Shown one piece after another: positions 9,143-19,257 of a DNA stretch of 31,517 bases. The notes beneath the pieces were generated by a model, which saw only the letters and a program-made list of their open reading frames with translations, made no database searches and was not told the origin of the DNA. The DNA lies in the NCBI GenBank assembly GCA_016715865.1, contig JADJXM010000025.1, forward strand, positions 25,001 to 56,517, in the 5' to 3' direction. Numbering within the stretch: position 1 is the stretch's first letter; each line of letters starts with the position of its first letter. Source of the stretch: Acidobacteriota bacterium. Lineage in GTDB: Bacteria; Acidobacteriota; Blastocatellia; RBC074. A program made the position numbers and the translations under genes.

Positions 9143-10965
9143 TCAGGGCTGGGTCACACCTGCAAAGGTCACCAGATCAGTCACTGTGAAGTCTCCAGCC
9201 GTGGCAGAGGGAAGAATAGGCGTGAATCCTCCTGGGACGTTTAGGTATGAGGACGCATCGCGCTTCAGTATCCGAACGAACGTCTCAGCTACTATCCTAC
9301 CCCCTACTGGGCCCAACTGATTGCCGCCCTCAAGGACTGCGGCCTCGCGAAGTACATAATACCAAAGGGGAGTTTTTTTCAAGAGCAGACCACCCCTGGA
9401 GTTCAGTAAGTTCACTTCGGCCGTTGGCAAACCTGACGTCAATTGCCTCGCGCTCATTGGCGCAATACCAAAAGAGTTGGCCATGCCTTGACCACTGGGC
9501 AGACCGAGAGCCAAACCTCGCCGGAGGTTCCGCGTTGCCAGAACCGCCATAAGTCCAACGAACCCGGGTAGCGACTCCAGACCAGCGGCAATAAAGCTGT
9601 CGATTCGCCGGGCTTTATTATGAACCGGCACTGGCACACCTGTGTCAAAGAAAGCATTGAGTCAACGACCCAATTTGATAACACCGGCAACCGGGGATTG
9701 CGATTGAACTCGAACACCTGTCCCAATGTGGCAGATGGGAAGTTGAAATTAACCCAGTACGTGTCGCGGATCATACTGTGGCCAAACCGGTAAGCAGCCA
9801 CGGCAAATTCAACGGGCATGCGGAATGAGCTTCCAACTGGAGGGGCTATGCTTGCCATCGCATTGTTTACTGTGGCCGTACCGCATATTTTCGTTAGGAA
9901 GTCGTGTACAATCGCCCATTGATAATGGTGTGTCACAATACGTTTTGCTTCGGCAAAGATGTCTCCCCCAAACGATGCCGCGAGCAGAAGGTCAACGACT
10001 GCATTGTGAAAGCGCAGCATCGCATGATGAAATTGCACAACCAGTAGGTTCTCGTTATTGCGTGGGTCGCCAATGACAGCGGAATTTGTGCCTGAAATTC
10101 GTGGAACATCGAAGCTCGATTGCGTGATCATGCCTCCAGGCGTACCTGTACTACTAGGTCCCCCAGGGCCGGCATTTGTATTCCTGCCCGTCTGGAACTT
10201 AATGGCAGTGGATGAACCCGATGAAGGAAACACGAAGAGGAAGGGGTCTAAACCTGGCCCTCGCCCGTACACAGAATCCAGGTCAAGAGCCGGGCTCCGC
10301 ATGTTGTTGATCGTGTTCGCGTCGGTGTCGACATCGAGAGATGAAGAGACGTCGAACGTAATGTCATGATCCACAAACTGGCCAAAATATGTATAACCTG
10401 CAGGTATTGACGATACGCCTGCATCAACAGGATTGTGAGACCCAGGATTGGGATCGCGTCCGGGATCTCCCACCATGTTTCCGAGCTGTCCAAGGAGTGC
10501 CTGTGTAGTGACATTCAATGGTAACTTCGTGGCTGCTCGCGTGGCAGCGGATGACATGTATCCGAATCGATCTGCGCATGGCGAAATCACTAGAGGAAAC
10601 GGAAACCAAACAAGTGAAAGCTTTGTGCCGTGGAAGCGTTGAGCCTCTGGTTTCAATGCGCGTATGGACGTCTTGATCTCTTCTGGCAGCCTTTCTATTG
10701 GGACAGGTGCCGGCTTGATGCGGTTCACGCTGGCAAGCAATTGCTTCAGGGGCACAGTGGGCCTCAAATTGAGTTCGTTTAAGCGCTTTCGCAGATCGAG
10801 CAGCGAAAGCTTTTTAGAGTTAACGAATCCCTTGGGAATCGATGTTTGCTTAAGAAATTCCTGTAACTGCGAAGGAATGTTGGACGTTGATCCGGGAATG
10901 TCCGCCACTAATGTAGAAGTTCGTCTGACAGCCTTTTTCACTGAGGCTTTCTTCTTCGTAACCAT
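9143..10965 (-). pseudogene. Animal-type haem peroxidase, one frameshift
   Basis: The first frame (10965 down to about 9655) shows the key motifs of the animal/mammalian-type peroxidase superfamily: F-G-Q-F-V-D-H-D with the haem-linking Asp199 and distal His200, L-D-L-D-S-V-Y-G of the calcium site, D-P-R-N-N-E-N with catalytic Arg302 and haem-linking Glu305, and R-F-G-H-S-M-I with proximal His396. The C-terminal part continues in another frame to 9143, with T-P-L-W-Y-Y-V-L-R-E-A and L-G-P-V-G-G-R-I-V-A-E. The frames join at 9646-9654, where one base appears to be missing. Rejoined it is about 607 aa. The N-terminus is lysine-rich with no signal peptide, suggesting a cytoplasmic or otherwise packaged enzyme. 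AGGAGA precedes the ATG. Such enzymes oxidise substrates with hydrogen peroxide. Confidence 0.82.
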
Positions 10966-11422
10966 AATATCTCCTTATTATTGAGGTTCGGGAAGCTAGC
11001 TTTACAATAGCGCTCTAACTGGCTCCCCAAAAAGCTAACTCTCGAACAAATTGAATAACGGTGTGTCTGAGTATTGTTTCAACGACGAAGCTGTCCAGAT
11101 TAGAGGTCATGACATCTTTGAAACTTTGGTCAAATTGATGGGCTCGCCCATTGATCACTATCTTTGGCTGCATAACATCTGAGCTCACCGGCCAAACAGA
11201 GAAGGCGATGAGATACTTGCCCTAAAAACGCCAGGGCGTCCTGGATGAAGCTTACGCTACCCATTCCGAGCACCTTGTAATAAACATCCCGCCGTGCAAC
11301 TGTTGCCTGATGTGTGATGTGGTGTAAATTACCCTCCGGCAGTCGATGCTGAAAATGGGCGCAGAGCCTCCTGTATAGTCAAATTTTTCGCCTGGGTTTC
11401 TCAAAACTATTGACACGTAACG
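10966..11422. other. 457-bp gap without a recognisable gene
   Basis: Between the TcA-C stop and the peroxidase start I see no frame with family features, no strong terminator and no RNA gene. The peroxidase ribosome site AGGAGA lies at its left end. A promoter for the peroxidase would be expected here, but no clear -35/-10 pair stands out. Confidence 0.5.
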
Positions 11423-12478
11423 TTATTCGTTCTTGCCCCAAGTCAGCGCTATCCAGAGCTCCTCCATTGAGTTGTCATTGAAATACATCGTAAACACTTC
11501 CTCTGGCGCTGAATGAATCGGTTTCGGCAAGGGGACCTTATCGAGTTTTCCGACCCGGAGTCCGGGGAAAGCAGGATCCTTGACCAATTTGTCTTTGACC
11601 GTAGAGTCCAGGTCCCCAGCATTATCAAGCATACTGGAGAATTCGATCTCGTTTTTCGTATCTTTCGACTCTCCGGCAAACAAATCCACGCGTTTCGCCA
11701 CCTCAACTCGACTTCTGCTCCAGAATGGATAGTGTTCCTCTCGCAATTTCAGCGTCAATTCAGCAGCCTTCGTTGCGCCGCTGATCTTGATGCTCTTGAG
11801 CTTTGCCCATTCCGTTGAGAACTCGTGCCGCACAGAGAACATTCGCACCGACCCGACGGACTGGGCTTCCTCTGTGCGGGCGGTAAGATCGGCAATCGCC
11901 CTGTTGCGCAGCAAGCCTCCGCCTTCGCGGGCGGTATAGCGTAGATGAAGGATAACATCGGTGATGGTGTCGTAGTCGAATTGGCACGGGTCGCCTTTAC
12001 TCGGGTTGGCGGGCAATTCCAACTGCCATTCGCTGACGACGCCGGAGCCTTCAAACGGCAGGTAACGTTCGTCACGCAGATTTGTCTCGAACATCCCACT
12101 GTCGTTTTGCCCCGAACTGGTTACGATTGATTGAAGACTGCCGAAGTGGTCGCTAAACCGGTCGTCCTCTGCGTTTTCGCGGGCATAGGCGCCGTCACGC
12201 AGCAATTGGTTCTTACGGATTGCGCTCTTGAGCAAGGTCAGCGTGCAGTTGACGCTGGTAAATGGACCAGTCAAACAGGGGATGCTCACGGCGACGGACT
12301 TGATGCGCCGGAAGTAATGCCCTGGACAATCCATATCGAACAATTCTTCCGGCAGGAAGACGGTGCAGCGCCCGGTGGCGCGGAGTTGCAGCAGGGCCAG
12401 CGGGTTGACCTGGAGCAGGCTGACGTGTTTGGTCAATTCGTACTCACGCTGGTTGAGGTCGTGGTAGGCCATCTCCAT
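11423..12478 (-). CDS. Tc toxin subunit A, C-terminal end (TcA-C fragment)
   Basis: This 351-aa frame holds the end of the TcA-type pore subunit. M-E-M-A-Y-H-D-L-N-Q-R-E-Y-E is the start of the helical part after the linker, and Q-F-D-Y-D-T-I-T-D-V-I-L-H-L-R-Y-T-A-R-E-G-G is the very conserved segment near the TcA C-terminus. The apparent start is not a real start: the frame before it continues the same protein, and one A is missing near 12483 (the family expects D-V-K-R-M-E-M-A-Y). In TcA this part forms the lower shell and pore-forming channel of the pentamer that injects the TcB/TcC cocoon content. Confidence 0.85.
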   Translation of the reverse strand: MEMAYHDLNQREYELTKHVSLLQVNPLALLQLRATGRCTVFLPEELFDMDCPGHYFRRIKSVAVSIPCLTGPFTSVNCTLTLLKSAIRKNQLLRDGAYARENAEDDRFSDHFGSLQSIVTSSGQNDSGMFETNLRDERYLPFEGSGVVSEWQLELPANPSKGDPCQFDYDTITDVILHLRYTAREGGGLLRNRAIADLTARTEEAQSVGSVRMFSVRHEFSTEWAKLKSIKISGATKAAELTLKLREEHYPFWSRSRVEVAKRVDLFAGESKDTKNEIEFSSMLDNAGDLDSTVKDKLVKDPAFPGLRVGKLDKVPLPKPIHSAPEEVFTMYFNDNSMEELWIALTWGKNE

Positions 12479-12483
12479 GCGCT

Positions 12484-12760
12484 AACGTCCAGATAGAGTT
12501 TCTCTCCGGCAAGCAGACCTTCCTTACCCGACAGGTAGCCGAACTGCAGGAAGCTCAGATTCGAATCACCCAACCCATCTGCAGCGCGCGCTCGGCCTTC
12601 TTGGCGATGTCGAAGGCGAACTGGAAAACCTGGCCGTAAAGGCCTTTAACCTCGCGTTTCATCCAGGTGTAGAAAGCCTGATTGGCCTTCTTCCCGTTCT
12701 TCTCCTCGGTCAGGAAGCGCTCAATCTCCTCGGCGTGTCTGATCTGCTGCTGGTGATTCT
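12484..12760 (-). pseudogene. TcA-C bridge segment between three indels
   Basis: Two short frames rejoin the large pieces of the pore subunit. From 12760 to about 12575 the frame reads K-N-H-Q-Q-Q-I-R-H-A-E-E-I-E through F-D-I-A-K-K-A-E-R-A-L-Q. From about 12574 to 12484 it reads L-G-D-S-N-L-S-F-L-Q-F-G-Y then G-L-L-A-G-E-K-L-Y-L-D. Both are typical TcA sequence. The breaks are an extra A in the run at 12760-12762, a missing base near 12574 and a missing A near 12483. An open frame also exists at 12555-12842, but its first 30 or so codons are out of frame. Confidence 0.75.
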
Positions 12761-14826
12761 TTCCACTCGCGCTCGGCAATGGCTTCGCGGATTTGCGCCG
12801 CGCGGAGTTGCTTGAACGTCTGGGTGATTTCGCCGGCTGCAAGATTGCTCTGGAAAGCCCACTCCTGTTCGCGCCGGGCGTAGGAACTGATCTTTGCGGT
12901 CTTGCTGGCTTCGTATGAGAGTTGGTCTGCGCCGATACGGACTGCGCTCGCCATCATAGAATACATCTTGGAAAGTTGTTCTCCACCGAATGTAATATCC
13001 GCTCCCCCTCCGAGCGGCTGCACCTTGCCGCCGATTTGCGGGATCAGACTCAAAGTGGAACCGAACAAGTCATATACGGCGGCAATGACTTGTAACGCCC
13101 GAGCTTGATCTAACTGTCTCATCTCACTCGCCTCGTGGCTACTGATTATCTTGCCGCCCGATGCGCCAAGGGCCTGGGCAATATCCACTTCGATGTTGCG
13201 CAATCCGACTTCCGGCTCGCCCTGTTTGAACTTCATCTTGCCTAAATTGTCCGCGTCCAGTGCGTCAAGTTCGGGGACTTTGATTTCGTTTTCCTGTTTA
13301 CCCAATTGCCGTTCGTAGTAGGTGTAGCGTTGAATCGCATTGGCGAGCGATTTCACTAACCCCTCGCGCGTTTTGATCGCTTCTTGCAACTGTGAGTATC
13401 TGACCATTTCCGCCAACCCAAGAATGACACGCTCGTGCTTGGCGCGGAGAATTGATAGAGCTTCATTGTCCTCTTTTTCGATAGCCGAAAGAAGGTTACT
13501 ACCCAGCGATTTCACCTCTTGGCAGATTTCGGACGCCTTCTGCGCCAGGACTTGGAAGCGGACTAGCGGCAAGGGCTGATTTACCCCGCTGACAATTGCG
13601 CTTATGTCCAGCCCCGCGGCTGCGGCTTTTGCCAGCAGCCCGGGGTCAATCGGCGGCTCGAAGAGCGGAAGTTGCCGGAAGATGCCCAGAATATTGAGAC
13701 TATTGCGGATCTTGAACAGGCGGTCGGCGACGGTGTCCCAGTAGCCGAGCAGCTTGTCGTTGCGTGGGACGCAGAAGTACAGCGCGCGGCCGATGCTTCG
13801 CAGCGTGCTGAACTGATCGGCGCCTGCCGCATCGTTGGGGTGTGGCAGGAGGTCGAAGGGAATATCGGTTTCAAAGTTCACTTGCGCGTTGCCCAGCTTG
13901 TCCATATCGGCGCGCAGGTTGGCGTAAGTCTGCGGGCGAACCGAGCCTTTCTTCGGCACGGCCTGCGGTCGCGGGCCCAGGATATTAGCAGCCAGCACGT
14001 AGAGCTGCGTCGCCTCGTTGATGCTCTCGCCGGTGTCCTGCCGGAACAAGGTATCACCCCAGGCGATGAGGTTGTCCAGGTATGCCATCACGGCTTTGAA
14101 CATGTAGGCCGTCTGCCGGTAGCGTGCCACGACGTGTGGACGGAACGGCGTGTCCTTCCACGCTCCGATGCTGTTGATGGTCTCTTGTTGCAACTCAGGG
14201 TCGGCGCCGGTGGCTAGGTTGACCAGGACCTCCTCGATCAACTTAATGTCCGTGGTCTGGAACGGCTTCACTTTCCAGAAGCGCTCCGGCGTAGGTCCGT
14301 CGCTGTCGTCCGTAGGGTCGAAGATGTAATGGAACCAGCGCTGCTGTTTCTCGAACCGTTGGTTCTTGCTCAGGTGAATGGCAATGGTGATTGGCACGTG
14401 GTAGAACAGTTCCCAGTTGTAGACGGCGTAAGCGCCGCTCGAAGTGAAATCGAGGTCTTTCACCGGATGCCGATCGTCCACCAGCTCGGGGTTCGGATTG
14501 TAGCCGCTCTGAAAAACCTTATACAATTCGAAGTCATCCGATTCCGGTTTGCCGGATGGTATTATCGGCCTGCCCTGAGGATCTTTCCTGTACTCCGTAT
14601 CCGCCGCCTGAAGTCCCGAAACCGATTTTTCGATGAGCCGCCTGACCAACTCCGCCACATAGGGATGGAAATGTGGAAAGAACCGATAGCTGAGTTTCCG
14701 ATCCTGGATGACGGTGTGTTTGCGAACGGTCGTGGTTAACCACAAAACATCCGGTTTATAGGCCAGAGCAGTGCCGACCTTTGCGTCATAGTAGCCGTGA
14801 AATTTGGGCAAAAGCTCGTAGTTCAT
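12721..14826 (-). CDS. Tc toxin subunit A, pore-domain gene (TcA-C, main part)
   Basis: This 701-aa frame begins a separate gene. A GGAGGAG ribosome site lies just upstream of the ATG, 22 bases after the TcA-N stop. It contains the most conserved TcA core: A-Y-A-V-Y-N-W-E-L-F-Y-H-V-P, R-W-F-H-Y-I-F-D-P-T-D, Y-L-D-N-L-I-A-W-G-D-T-L-F-R-Q-D-T, E-A-T-Q-L-Y-V-L-A-A-N-I-L-G-P-R-P and Y-W-D-T-V-A-D-R-L-F-K-I-R. In known Tc toxins this belongs to the same polypeptide as the N-terminal shell. Here it is encoded apart, as in TcaA/TcaB-like splits. The last 14 or so residues before 12721 are out of frame because of the extra base at 12760-12762. Confidence 0.88.
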   Translation of the reverse strand: MNYELLPKFHGYYDAKVGTALAYKPDVLWLTTTVRKHTVIQDRKLSYRFFPHFHPYVAELVRRLIEKSVSGLQAADTEYRKDPQGRPIIPSGKPESDDFELYKVFQSGYNPNPELVDDRHPVKDLDFTSSGAYAVYNWELFYHVPITIAIHLSKNQRFEKQQRWFHYIFDPTDDSDGPTPERFWKVKPFQTTDIKLIEEVLVNLATGADPELQQETINSIGAWKDTPFRPHVVARYRQTAYMFKAVMAYLDNLIAWGDTLFRQDTGESINEATQLYVLAANILGPRPQAVPKKGSVRPQTYANLRADMDKLGNAQVNFETDIPFDLLPHPNDAAGADQFSTLRSIGRALYFCVPRNDKLLGYWDTVADRLFKIRNSLNILGIFRQLPLFEPPIDPGLLAKAAAAGLDISAIVSGVNQPLPLVRFQVLAQKASEICQEVKSLGSNLLSAIEKEDNEALSILRAKHERVILGLAEMVRYSQLQEAIKTREGLVKSLANAIQRYTYYERQLGKQENEIKVPELDALDADNLGKMKFKQGEPEVGLRNIEVDIAQALGASGGKIISSHEASEMRQLDQARALQVIAAVYDLFGSTLSLIPQIGGKVQPLGGGADITFGGEQLSKMYSMMASAVRIGADQLSYEASKTAKISSYARREQEWAFQSNLAAGEITQTFKQLRAAQIREAIAEREWKESPAADQTRRGD

Positions 14827-14848
14827 GACTATTGGGTCTCCTCCAGAT

Positions 14849-17800
14849 TTAACGATTCAGTGAACCGCCTTTAATTCCGTCACCGGCAAAATCGCGTGCT
14901 ATATTTGAGCCGCGTGTGATGTTCAGATTTTCCAGAACAGCGGAGTTCAGCCCGCCACCGCCAACCACGTTCAGTGTGCCGCCGGAGAACGCCAAGCCGC
15001 CCGACCTCATCACAAATCCGCCAGCCGCAGCCGAAACGCCGCCTGTCTCTAATTCTATGCCAGGGATAACGTTGACATGTGAGCCGAATTCGCGGACGCC
15101 GTCCGCTACTGGCACTTCGGCAAAGTCAAGTCCCCCACCTTGACCAACCAAACGGCCGCCGAATTGGAGCGCAGTCGTAGGGTTGATCACCCAGTCGTCT
15201 ATTGGCTGCACCTTGAAACGGGCAATCGGGTCAATCGGGTCAATCCATCCAGGGTCTGGCGGGAATGGGGGCCTGACGAGTATCACGTCCGGACTGATTG
15301 GCACTATAGGCTCAATGGGAACGCCACTCCACCAATCGTCATCATCCAGCTTGTGATTGAATGGCGGGTTGGAGATTATCCATTCTTCCCACCGATCAAT
15401 GGTGGTCTCGGTAAGTGACGGTTCGACGAAGAAAGTATGCTGGTTGTCCTGGTAGAAAAACGGGCTGGTCAATGTTCTGGGTTCAGCAACATTAAGGGAC
15501 CAATTAATGATCGGAATCGGGTCAGCCCAATATGTGCCGGGGTATAACGATTCGAGCAAAGCCAAAGAATCTATTGAAAAGAGATCATTACAAGTCAGTA
15601 ATGAGTAAGCCCTCTCTTGCCCGAGGATTTCTTTGGTGTTTTCCGTGATTTCAGGCCGATTGTTGTCATCGGTCATGATTCTTTCTATAAAATCGACTTC
15701 GAGAGGACCAGAGTGAGTGTAACGGGTGATCTGTTGGTCAGTGCGATGATATGGCAGTTTCAGCAGAGTAACATTGGAGATGGAGACAGGTTCGGGTTGA
15801 CTGTTCTTGCTCACTACTCGAAAAGCACTATAAATTGACCCAGTGAGGTTTATTGTCACCGCACGCTCCTCACCGCCCTCGTACTCTTTGTTGACGTAGA
15901 TGAATACATCGCGGCTTTTGAAATTCATCCTCACGTTCTCCGCCAGAATCGGGTTGCCGAAGCCGCTCGATTCACGTGTTGTCCACTCACCCTGGAATAA
16001 CTCGCTCCAGTTCAACTGGACCTCAACATCTTTCTCGGGCTTATTAGCAGAAACTTTGCTGACCAGATTCTTGAGTTTTACACTGGCCAAATCAGCTTCA
16101 TCTTGAGTACTCGTTGCTGGATTGGAGCGAGGCTTGGCCTTTTCCAGAAAAGTCACCCAGAACAGATGCAGCCTTTCACGCCAAACCACAGCCACAACGT
16201 GGTCGCCTTCAATCTCAGCCGTCACTGGTTCCCATGGCGTCCACATCTGGTGGGCGTAGCGGCGATAATAATATTTGCGCGGCAAGCTGTAGGTTCGGCC
16301 AATAACGTGAAGCGTGTTTGACGAAGGGTCGAGCGGCTTCTCCTCACAGTACATCGCCACGATGTCCAGCCGTGCAAGCTCTTCCAGTTTTTTCAGATAT
16401 TGGAAAAAGGCGTCCTCCACCAGATCATTAGAGACATCGCCTTGCAGTAGCGCGCTTTCCAGGTCCTGGAAGAGATGGGTTTTGTCGTCGCGAAATTCCG
16501 GTTCGAGCCAGTTTTCCGGGAATAGGAAAATCTTTCGGTTGGCTTCCCAGACCCGGTAGCGTTTCATCCACTGCCAGTGCTTCGAGTTGATGACTGATGG
16601 ATGGGCATGCACTTCCAGATTCAGCAGGCAGCGCTGGATGAACAATTGCACGGACGAAATCGCCAGTCGCAGTCGCGAGGTCTGCACTACAGGTTCCATC
16701 CCCGGGTCAATCAGGAAATACTCGAAGAGTTGCTCCAGCCGCTCGAAGCCCCGCTGGTGAATAATGTACGCGACAAGGGCGTCGCGCTGGCGTTGGCGTA
16801 GTTTGTCAAAAATCGATTGAGCAATACGTTGCCAATTCTCCGGCTCGTAGCGGGCTTTGACAGTGTTCTTCAAGTCGCGGGCGACCGCGAAATCCGGCTC
16901 AGGCGTCGCCCAGCGGATTAAGGCTTCGACCGGAACTCCCAGCTTCTTCACCGCCTGCAAGACTTCCCACAGACGTTGAATGCCTTTTTCCTGAGTAAAA
17001 TCCGCAGCCTCCACTCGAAGCTCATTCCCGACAATCGTGGATTGCGCAGTGAAGCCAAGGTCTTCGGCCGTCGCGCGAACAATCTCAACATCGCGGCGCG
17101 TTATATTAGCTAGGCGTCCGCACAGGTCGTCAAGCATGGCGCTCTTCGCCTGGTTTGCGTCGGCGGATGCAGGATGGACGCGCCGGGCATTCTCCAAGAT
17201 GGCAACGAGGTCGTCCGCAGCAGAGGCAAGGTCTCGTTTCAGCCGAGCGTAGCCGGCAAGACGCAGGAATTGCCCGAAGAGCGCAGTTGCCGCGGTCGGT
17301 GAATCGTCGGCTTCGCGCGTGGGAAGCTTGCTCAAATCCAAATTGTCGAAATCGGCGGCGTGAGTTACCAGGTGGCGCACCTCACGCTCGCCCAGACCAA
17401 GATCCTGGATGAGCTGTAGAGTTTTCGCCAACAGAACATAGGCGCGGCGGACGCGCTCGACAGACGCCTCCGGATAAAGCGTGAGCCTGCTCAATGAGCC
17501 TTTAGGCAGATTCTCGCCAAGAATCAAAAGCGTAGCGTCGCCTCCTCCCAGATTACCGACGTCCAATGTGAAGCGGTAAGGCACACCCGTCTTCAATTCA
17601 GTGAACTGACTGATTTCTTCTTCATCAGTAGCAGACGCGCCGCGAAGAAGCGGGTCAGGAAGATGGGTGAAACGAAGCTCGGCTGTGGCATCTTTCTTAC
17701 CGAAGACCACGAAGAAACGGTAGGCGCCCGTTGCCGGAACCTCCAGGTAGCCCTCGAAGCGGGCGCTGTTTGCAGCAGCAGGTTTGCCTTCCGTGCCTGG

Positions 17801-19257
17801 AGTATCCGCAATGCTGGCAAGTTGAAGCGGCGCCCCTGTGCCACCGGTCGAAGCGAAAAACGTTGCGCTGACGCCGCGTCCTCCAACCGCATCAAATGCA
17901 TCCAGGAGAGGTTTGCCGGGCTGGCTGGGGTCGGCGAGAAGATCGGCTTTGGTGAGCAAGGTCTCGGTCAGCGCTGGATCGGCCCCCAGGCCTGTTGCAA
18001 AGCGTCTGCACGACCAGCTGGCGGATAAGCTTCTGTTGTAGGAAGGGCAGAAACACCTCGCCAGCTTATCCCGTTTCCCGCGCATCCGGTCCTGCTTATC
18101 CGAATCGCTCAGTCCATCGGGTATGGGGGTGAAGATCACTTCGAAGTCGCCCGCTTCGAGGAATCCTACAAACGGTTCTTCAGCAACCGACTTCTCAAAG
18201 TGCTTTTTGAAGAAAGCCTTTGCTTGATCATGCGCTGCGTCGAGCAGCGCTCCCACCATCGGGGAGGGAAATGTGGTCTTAAGCTCCGCTTTTCTGGCGT
18301 CGGACAGCGCCCCACGAATCGTCAACCGCTGTTCCTGTCGCGCCTCGTTATAGCTCACCCGAATGGACGGTTCTTGCGAGAACGTTTCCGGATTGAGTTT
18401 GTCGGCAGGTATCACAGGATCGGGATAGACCGCCTCGTATTCTCTTGTGCCCGCCCACATCGCAAGGAAAATTTCAGCCACATCCGCAGGTATTGCCAAG
18501 GCAAGCTTCTGTCGCAACATGTCATCGGTGAATGCGGCAGGTTCATCGGGAACAGCGTGCTCTGTCCTGATGCGGCCAACTTCGGCTGCGAGGGTTTTCA
18601 CCATCGCCAACAAGGCTTCAGCGTTAGTGCGGTATTTGCCGACAGGATCGAAGCGGTCGCGCAGCAGGTATTCCAGATCTTCGACTTTGAAGCCGCTCTC
18701 TTTGATTATTTCAGCGACTTCGACGAACCTCAGAGTTTGATTGAAAGGATGATCGCCAGCGAGGCCCGTCAGTGGAACAGCGATGAGAGGTCTGAAGGGG
18801 TCGAGTCCGGAGAGCGATTTCAAAGCAATCAGATCTCGGACGGAAAGTTTCAGCGCCTTTGCGAGCAATCCATAGCGATAGAGCAAGGAGACGTTGTCCA
18901 TCGAAAGTGCCGCAGTATCGAGGTTCTGCTCTGCGTCGGCGAGTATGCGTCCGACATCGTCCGCGGTCAGGTTCAGCGCCGACTGCAGGGCGTGCAGGTG
19001 ATCCTTGATCAGTATGCCCGCCTTCGAGAGGTAATTGCCCAGCGGGTCGTCGAAAACGGCATCGTTCTTCAATGAGCTCTTCGTAAGGAAGAACTGGGCA
19101 TAGAGTGGATTCCTGCCCGTCGTGGGCAGAATAGACCATAGCGTCAGTAGCTTTACACGGCTGTTCTTGCCCACTCTCACCCGCTCGTCCAGATCCTTGA
19201 GGTGGGCCAGGTAAACGAGCGCGGTCCTAAAGGCTTCCCCAATGTTCGCGCCTGTGG
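14849..19257 (-). CDS. Tc toxin subunit A N-terminal gene, third fragment (shell, PA14-like and neuraminidase-like domains)
   Basis: The frame is open to 19396 but joins the family only from about 19257. It starts with I-G-E-A-F-R-T-A-L-V-Y-L-A-H-L-K-D-L-D-E-R, a TcA shell segment. A PA14-like module follows around 17520-17900 (A-R-F-E-G-Y-L-E-V-P-A-T-G-A-Y-R-F-F), then the neuraminidase-like domain with K-R-Y-R-V-W-E-A-N-R-K-I-F-L-F-P-E-N-W and V-V-W-R-E-R-L-H-L-F-W-V. Such receptor-facing domains usually bind glycans. The final 100 residues are glycine-rich and end I-K-G-G-S-L-N-R, resembling an encapsulin cargo-loading peptide. A compensating indel pair at 17999-18001 and 18056-18057 scrambles about 18 residues. 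The start of this gene is at 22519. Confidence 0.85.

Noticed and set aside
9143..9637. Separate 164-aa gene starting M-P-V-P-V-H-N
   Set aside because: It is the C-terminal part of the haem peroxidase; the preceding residues F-F-D-T-G-V continue in the same frame up to the break.
13672..14217. Plus-strand open frame of 181 aa
   Set aside because: Antisense to the highly conserved TcA pore core.
18200..19075. Plus-strand open frame of 291 aa
   Set aside because: Antisense to the TcA shell region and without family features.
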